Source: Bacilli bacterium (GTDB lineage: Bacteria > Bacillota_I > Bacilli_A > RFN20 > CAG-826). From it: a stretch of 11,659 bases of DNA. Every line of letters starts with the position of its first letter. Position 1 is the first letter of the stretch. This document shows, piece after piece, positions 7,930 to 11,659 of this stretch. The notes under the pieces were generated by a model. That model saw only the letters and a list, made by a program, of their open reading frames with translations. It was not told the origin of the DNA and did not search any database. The stretch covers positions 1 through 11,659 of the forward strand of contig JAILKX010000160.1 in the NCBI GenBank assembly GCA_024693415.1, in the 5' to 3' direction. The translations under genes were made by a program, and so were the position numbers.

Positions 7930-9069
7930 ATGGACGAGAAAAGGGATTATTATGAAGTGCTTGGACTCAGCAAATCCGCGACCAAGGACGAGATTAAATC
8001 AGCCTATCGAAAACTAGCCAAACAATATCACCCAGACGTCAACAAAAGCCCGGATGCGCCTAAGAAATTCGAAGAGATCCAGGAAGCATACGACGTCCTA
8101 TACGACGACCAGAAGCGCGCCGCTTACGACCGCTTCGGCCACGCCGCTTTCCAGCAGGGCGGCTCCACCGGCGGCGGAGGAAGCCCCTTCGGCGACGGAT
8201 TCAGCTCAGCCGGCTTCGGCGACATCGACCTCGGCGACATCTTCTCAAGCTTCTTCGGAGGCGGGGGAAGGAGATCACGCGGCCCGGTCGGGCCCGAGAA
8301 GGGCGAAAACGTCCTAAAGAGGATCCGCGTCGGCTTCATGGACGCCATCAACGGCACCAAGGTCAACATCCCCCATACCTACGATGAGCCGTGCGAACAC
8401 TGCCGCGGCACCGGCGCCGAAAGCCCGAACGGCATCGAGACCTGCTCGCAATGCGGCGGCTCGGGCGTCGTGATCCAGCAGCAGCGCACCATCTTCGGCA
8501 TCAGCCAGACCCAGGTCGCCTGCCCCCGTTGCGGCGGCAGCGGCAAGATCATCCGCGACAGATGCCATACCTGCGGCGGCGCGGGGTATACCCGCATCAA
8601 GCGCGACATCCCCGTGAACATCCCAGCCGGCATCAACGCCGGACAGCAGGTCCGCGTGACCGGCAAGGGCGGCAGGGGATATAATGGCGGGCCTAACGGC
8701 GACCTCTACCTCGAGATCGTCATCGCCCCGCATGAGGAATTCCGCCGCGACGGCAACGACATCCACCTCGACGTGCCGCTAAGCTTCGTCGATTGTGCCC
8801 TCGGGACCTCGATCGTCGTTCCGACGGTCTATGGCGAGGTCACGGTCGACGTGCCCGAAGGCACCCAGCCCGATCAGATCCTCAAGATCCGCGGACGCGG
8901 CGTCAAAGACCTCCGCTCCGGCGTTCCCGGCGACCAGTATATCCACGTCAAAGTCAAGACGCCGACGAAGCTTTCCAGGCGTCAGAAGGAATTGCTCGAA
9001 CAGCTTAAGGAGACCACGGTCCCGAAGGACAGCCTCTTCGACCGCTGGAAATCCCGCTTCAAGAAGTGA
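7930..9069 (+). CDS. dnaJ: Chaperone DnaJ (type I Hsp40)
   Basis: DnaJ delivers substrates to DnaK and stimulates its ATPase. All type I regions are present in the 379 residues. The J domain (about 5-70) carries HPD at 34-36. A Gly/Phe-rich linker spans about 72-115. The zinc-binding domain has four CxxCxGxG repeats starting at Cys155, Cys172, Cys198 and Cys212, giving two zinc sites. The C-terminal beta domains include the VPEGTQPDQILKIRGRGVK block. AAAGGAGGG ends about 5 nt before the ATG. It is the last gene of the heat-shock operon and is followed by a clear terminator. The first 40 codons use many A/T-ending codons, while the rest of the gene is strongly C/G-ending. Confidence 0.98.
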   Translation: MDEKRDYYEVLGLSKSATKDEIKSAYRKLAKQYHPDVNKSPDAPKKFEEIQEAYDVLYDDQKRAAYDRFGHAAFQQGGSTGGGGSPFGDGFSSAGFGDIDLGDIFSSFFGGGGRRSRGPVGPEKGENVLKRIRVGFMDAINGTKVNIPHTYDEPCEHCRGTGAESPNGIETCSQCGGSGVVIQQQRTIFGISQTQVACPRCGGSGKIIRDRCHTCGGAGYTRIKRDIPVNIPAGINAGQQVRVTGKGGRGYNGGPNGDLYLEIVIAPHEEFRRDGNDIHLDVPLSFVDCALGTSIVVPTVYGEVTVDVPEGTQPDQILKIRGRGVKDLRSGVPGDQYIHVKVKTPTKLSRRQKELLEQLKETTVPKDSLFDRWKSRFKK

Positions 9070-9076
9070 GCCGATT

Positions 9077-9108
9077 AGGCCCTGCGAGAACCTCTTGCAG
9101 GGCCTTTT
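9077..9108 (+). terminator. Intrinsic terminator after dnaJ
   Basis: AGGCCCTGC (9077-9085) pairs with GCAGGGCCT (9097-9105) and extends inward by G-U, A-U and G-C pairs to a 5-nt loop. A TTTT run follows at 9105-9108. It starts 8 nt after the dnaJ stop and fits the end of the heat-shock transcript. Confidence 0.8.
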
Positions 9109-9124
9109 GAAACCGCTTCGAGCC

Positions 9125-9145
9125 TTAGAAAAATACTTTTTCTAA
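9125..9145 (+). repeat. Perfect AT-rich inverted repeat downstream of the dnaJ terminator
   Basis: TTAGAAAAA (9125-9133) and TTTTTCTAA (9137-9145) are perfect 9-bp arms around TAC. It may act as a backup terminator, its 3' arm supplying five T residues, or as a protein site ahead of the next gene. The symmetry is certain; the function is not. Confidence 0.45.
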
Positions 9146-9170
9146 CCTACACGAAAAGCCTCCTGCAGGC

Positions 9171-9176
9171 TATACT
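9171..9176 (+). promoter_or_regulatory. Possible -10 element for the zinc-ribbon membrane gene and rsmE group
   Basis: TATACT lies 10 nt before the ATG at 9187. No acceptable -35 is found 16-18 nt upstream and there is no extended -10 TG. A promoter is expected here because a good terminator ends the previous operon, but this one is weak on sequence alone. Confidence 0.3.
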
Positions 9177-9186
9177 ATTGAGGAAT

Positions 9187-9624
9187 ATGCCATACTGTAA
9201 ATCCTGCCACGCCAAAATATCCAAATTCGATACCGATATCTGCCCCCATTGCGGCGAAAGGAATCCGATCGATCCCGACTACGCCACGATGGACATCACC
9301 AAAAGGTTCGACCTGATGGGGGATAATGAGCCGCTGTATCGCTCGAAGTCGCAAAAGACCGCTTCGATCCTTTCGATGACGCTTGGGTATTTCGGCGTCC
9401 ATTTCTTCTATATCAAAAAGATCAACTTCGGGATCTTCGCGATCCTCGCGACCTTGGTTTTGGTCGGCGGGATCGGGTCCGCGCTCTATTTCGGCGCAGA
9501 CGTCCATCCGGCGATCAGCTACCTCGCCCCGTTCGCGGCGGTTTGGGTATATTGGCTGGTCTATGGTATCCTGTTCTCGAAGAGGAATTCGCCCAAAGAC
9601 GGGGAAGGAGAGTTTTTGCGCTGA
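9187..9624 (+). CDS. Zinc-ribbon protein with TM2-like membrane domain
   Basis: This 145-residue protein begins with a CxxC...CxxC zinc ribbon (Cys4, Cys7, Cys19, Cys22; SCHAK and CPHCGERNP are typical). A soluble linker follows, then a TM2-like module: KTASILSMTLGYFGVHFFYIKKINFGIFAILATLVLVGGIGSALYF (about 54-99), with the GxFGxHxFY-type turn between two membrane helices. A further hydrophobic stretch, YLAPFAAVWVYWLVYGILF (about 107-125), suggests a third helix. TM2 proteins of this kind are membrane proteins of mostly unknown role. ATG 9187 is preferred over TTG 9178 because neither has a good Shine-Dalgarno and ATG opens directly on the zinc ribbon. Its TGA overlaps the rsmE ATG by one base. 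It occupies the place where Firmicutes usually carry prmA. Confidence 0.8.
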   Translation: MPYCKSCHAKISKFDTDICPHCGERNPIDPDYATMDITKRFDLMGDNEPLYRSKSQKTASILSMTLGYFGVHFFYIKKINFGIFAILATLVLVGGIGSALYFGADVHPAISYLAPFAAVWVYWLVYGILFSKRNSPKDGEGEFLR

Positions 9625-10343
9625 TGCAACACTATTTCGGTACTATCGTCGATGGCCACGCCATCCTTGATTCCGCCCAACGCCATCATCTGATCGACGT
9701 CCGCCGCGCCAACTGCGGCGAGAAAATCGAAATCGCCGACGGCACCGACATTTTCTTATGTCAGATCAATAGCCTCGATCCCCTCGACATCGTCGTGGTG
9801 GACAAGACCGTGTTCCGGCGCGAGCTCGACAATCACATCACCGTCGCCTTCGCGACGCTTAAGGGTGATCACAATGACCTGATCGTCTTGAAAGGCACCG
9901 AACTAGGCGCATCGCGCTTCATCCCGTTCGTCTGCGAGCGCACGATCGTCCGCCCGAAGGAGAAGGAGGACAAGAAGCTGCTGAGGCTACGCAAAATCGC
10001 CGAAGAAGGCTCTGAACAGTCGCGCAGAAGCATCGTCCCGACCGTGGAACCCTATATGGATTTCAAAGACGTGGTCGACCTTTCCGCGGATATTAAGATC
10101 TTCGCTTACGAAGGCGAAGCCGGCAGCGAATCGACCTTGCTCTCGGTCGCCGAGGGCATTGAAAAGAACCAAAGCGTCCTGATCGTGATCGGTCCGGAAG
10201 GCGGGTTCACCGAGAATGAGGTGAAGGTCGCCGATGACTGCGGCTTCACGTTCGTATCGCTCGGCAGGCGCATCCTGCGCGCCGAGACCGCGGCGCTTTA
10301 CGCCGTATCCATTCTTTCCGCGACGAGCGAGAAGAAGGGCTGA
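9624..10343 (+). CDS. rsmE: 16S rRNA (uracil1498-N3)-methyltransferase RsmE
   Basis: RsmE methylates N3 of U1498 in helix 44 of 16S rRNA, in the 30S decoding region, using SAM. The 239 residues match the family length. The N-terminal PUA-like part opens MQHYFG and has HHLIDVRRANCGEKIEIADG (21-40). The C-terminal SPOUT domain carries KGTELGASRFIPF, EEGSEQSRRSIVP (128-139), the SAM-knot signature IGPEGGFTENEV (189-200) and LGRRILRAETAALYAVSIL (213-231). The ATG at 9624 shares one base with the preceding stop (TGATG), and AAGGAG lies inside the upstream gene. In-frame codons extend back to 9543, but they lie inside the membrane-protein gene and add sequence unlike the family, so the later start is used. 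It shows the canonical neighbourhood of dnaJ and mtaB. Confidence 0.95.
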   Translation: MQHYFGTIVDGHAILDSAQRHHLIDVRRANCGEKIEIADGTDIFLCQINSLDPLDIVVVDKTVFRRELDNHITVAFATLKGDHNDLIVLKGTELGASRFIPFVCERTIVRPKEKEDKKLLRLRKIAEEGSEQSRRSIVPTVEPYMDFKDVVDLSADIKIFAYEGEAGSESTLLSVAEGIEKNQSVLIVIGPEGGFTENEVKVADDCGFTFVSLGRRILRAETAALYAVSILSATSEKKG

Positions 10344-10351
10344 TTCCGTTA

Positions 10352-11182
10352 ATGGAAGCGCAAGCGGTGCGCTTGCGTCCTATAAAGATGAATTTATTCG
10401 AGACATTGGAAAAGAAACAGAGAAGGACCGTTTTCGATCAAGGCGACGAAATGCGGTATTTCCTTGCGAATAACGTCCTCCTGGCCGATTTCCCGAACTT
10501 CAGCAATTTCCGCAACGCCACCAAGCCTTTCGACGTCATAAGGGCGAACATCATCATCCGCGGCATCGCCAATAGGAATGCGTTCGTGAAAGTCATCAAG
10601 ACCCTTCGCGAACATGAAGGGGAGAAGAACATCGAGGAACTGGCCATGAAGACCCTCCAAAAGTCGATCGAAGGCCTCCCCTTCTACATCGATGGAGCGA
10701 CTAGGATCTATATGCCGTTCCTGCCGAAAACCATGAACGATATCTTCCTGAAGTCGCCCGAAAAGCTATTGCAGAAGAAGTACCTGAACCTCTTCAGACA
10801 CAGTGACAGCATATGCGTGGACCCCTTCGATGAGTATGGCCCAGACCTCTATAACTCGACTTTCACCCAGCTGATTTTGGTCCGCAGAGGACAGGATTCC
10901 AACGCCTATTACGACTATGATTCAGCCTCGATTTACTTCGTGAATAAGCAGGGGAGATTGGACTGTAGAATCGCTGTTTTCGACCGCGGAATCCGCCGTC
11001 CAAACACCCATCATATGATGCAAAGACTGGAGCCTGTAGTCGATGCGTACTATGAATTCGACAAAGAGAAGATGAAAAATGCCTTGGTAGACAATCAGTT
11101 AATATCTAGTAGTTTATTGTATAAATTAAATAACGCTGACAGGCTACATAATGCGAAAATTAGTAAAACTTCCTCGAAATGA
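10352..11182 (+). CDS. Hypothetical protein of unknown function between rsmE and mtaB
   Basis: This 276-residue protein is not recognised. It has no signal peptide, membrane segment, cysteine cluster or nucleotide-binding loop. It reads as a mixed alpha/beta soluble protein with motifs such as ANIIIRGIANRNAF, GLPFYIDGATRIYMPFLPKTMNDIF and SICVDPFDEYGPDLYNSTFTQLILV. A charged helix and a Ser/Lys-rich tail end the protein. ATG 10352 follows the rsmE stop by 8 nt with AGAAGG 13 nt upstream. ATG 10388 (MNLFETLEKKQRR) is a credible alternative, because the first 12 codons lie largely in a hairpin and look unlike the rest. The stop overlaps the mtaB start as ATGA, so it is coupled to mtaB. The last 80 or so bases are far richer in A+T than the neighbours. 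Confidence 0.75.
   Translation: MEAQAVRLRPIKMNLFETLEKKQRRTVFDQGDEMRYFLANNVLLADFPNFSNFRNATKPFDVIRANIIIRGIANRNAFVKVIKTLREHEGEKNIEELAMKTLQKSIEGLPFYIDGATRIYMPFLPKTMNDIFLKSPEKLLQKKYLNLFRHSDSICVDPFDEYGPDLYNSTFTQLILVRRGQDSNAYYDYDSASIYFVNKQGRLDCRIAVFDRGIRRPNTHHMMQRLEPVVDAYYEFDKEKMKNALVDNQLISSSLLYKLNNADRLHNAKISKTSSK
10358..10378 (+). repeat. GC-rich hairpin after rsmE, at the start of the hypothetical gene
   Basis: CGCAAGCG (10359-10366) and CGCTTGCG (10370-10377) form a perfect 8-bp stem with a GTG triloop, and a G-U pair can be added outside. No T-run follows, so it is not an intrinsic terminator. It lies between two candidate start codons (10352 and 10388) and could set translation or mRNA stability. 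Confidence 0.5.
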
Positions 11183-11659
11183 TTAAGAAGGTATTTTTGC
11201 ATAGTCTTGGCTGCAAGGTTAACTCTTACGAGACCGCAAGTTTAGGCACCGAGCTCGAGAAAGCCGGCTACGAGAAAACATCGTCCGCCGAAGAGGCCGA
11301 CGTCATCATTTTGAACACCTGTTCGGTGACCGCGAGGGCCGATCAAAAATCGCGCCAACACATCTCTTCCTTCCGCAGCAGGAACGACCATGCCGTGATC
11401 CTCGTCATGGGATGCTATTCGCAGAAGCACGCGGAGAAGTGCGCTGAGCTTGGGGCCGACATCATCCTCGGCGCCGCCAATCGCTCAAAGGCCCTTGAGT
11501 ACATCAACGCCTTTTTGTCAAATGGCGAGAAGATCATCGACGTCAAGAAGAGCGTCCGCCATGAGAAATATGAGGAACTAGGCGCGACCGCGTTCTGCGA
11601 GAACGCCAGGGCTTATCTCAAGATTCAAGACGGCTGCGACAATTTCTGCTCATATTGCT
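11179..11659 (+). CDS. mtaB: tRNA t6A37 methylthiotransferase MtaB, 3'-truncated by the window edge
   Basis: The first 160 residues are present. MtaB is a radical-SAM enzyme that converts t6A to ms2t6A at position 37 of ANN-decoding tRNAs. The N-terminal MTTase domain carries the three auxiliary cluster cysteines in their usual contexts: LGCKVNSYE (Cys12), NTCSVTARAD (Cys48) and MGCYSQ (Cys79). The radical-SAM motif CDNFCSYC (Cys153, Cys157, Cys160) sits at the window end. LGCKVN and NTCSVT distinguish MtaB from MiaB. About 270 residues, holding the rest of the radical-SAM core and the TRAM domain, should lie beyond. The ATG overlaps the upstream TGA (ATGA), implying coupled translation. Its place after rsmE is the normal Firmicutes order. 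Confidence 0.95.
   Translation, partial: MIKKVFLHSLGCKVNSYETASLGTELEKAGYEKTSSAEEADVIILNTCSVTARADQKSRQHISSFRSRNDHAVILVMGCYSQKHAEKCAELGADIILGAANRSKALEYINAFLSNGEKIIDVKKSVRHEKYEELGATAFCENARAYLKIQDGCDNFCSYC

Noticed and set aside
8391..8684. Arg/His-rich + strand open frame within dnaJ
   Set aside because: It is a frame-shifted reading of the DnaJ zinc-finger region and its low-complexity Arg/His content shows it is a shadow.
9543..9623. Earlier in-frame start for rsmE
   Set aside because: It would lie deep inside the zinc-ribbon gene. The extra residues do not resemble the RsmE N-terminus, and MQHYFG at 9624 does.

Overview
The window looks like a core housekeeping locus of an uncultured Bacillota (Firmicutes), most likely a high-GC member of Bacilli close to the Mollicutes/Erysipelotrichia side. 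Four points support this. The gene order lepA - hemW - hrcA - grpE - dnaK - dnaJ - rsmE - mtaB matches the Bacillus subtilis heat-shock locus except for prmA. DnaK lacks the insert found in the nucleotide-binding domain of Gram-negative DnaK. CIRCE operators are present. Shine-Dalgarno sequences are strong. TGA ends several genes, so the standard bacterial code applies and this is not a UGA=Trp mollicute. The lineage call is inference; no rRNA or tRNA is present.

Layout, all on the + strand: (1) the 3' two thirds of lepA, cut by the window start; (2) a unit with its own putative promoter, holding a 493-residue Fic-fold protein with a degenerate catalytic motif, a small single-pass membrane protein with a long acidic tail, and hemW, followed by a structured region with a possible terminator; (3) the heat-shock operon hrcA-grpE-dnaK-dnaJ, driven by a strong SigA-type promoter bracketed by two CIRCE elements, preceded by a 27-nt alternating purine/pyrimidine tract, with a hairpin between dnaK and dnaJ and a good intrinsic terminator after dnaJ; (4) a tightly packed group with a zinc-ribbon/TM2-like membrane protein (where prmA would be expected), rsmE, an unrecognised 276-residue protein, and the start of mtaB, cut by the window end.

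The shared theme is protein synthesis and folding. LepA acts on stalled ribosomes, RsmE methylates 16S rRNA, and MtaB modifies tRNA. HrcA senses folding load and represses the DnaK-DnaJ-GrpE chaperones. HemW is a radical-SAM heme chaperone.

The least ordinary items are the Fic pseudoenzyme inserted between lepA and hemW, the two-operator heat-shock promoter with its Z-DNA-prone upstream tract, the replacement of prmA, and the unrecognised protein between rsmE and mtaB. No mobile element, CRISPR array or RNA gene was seen. No intergenic stretch exceeds 300 bases.
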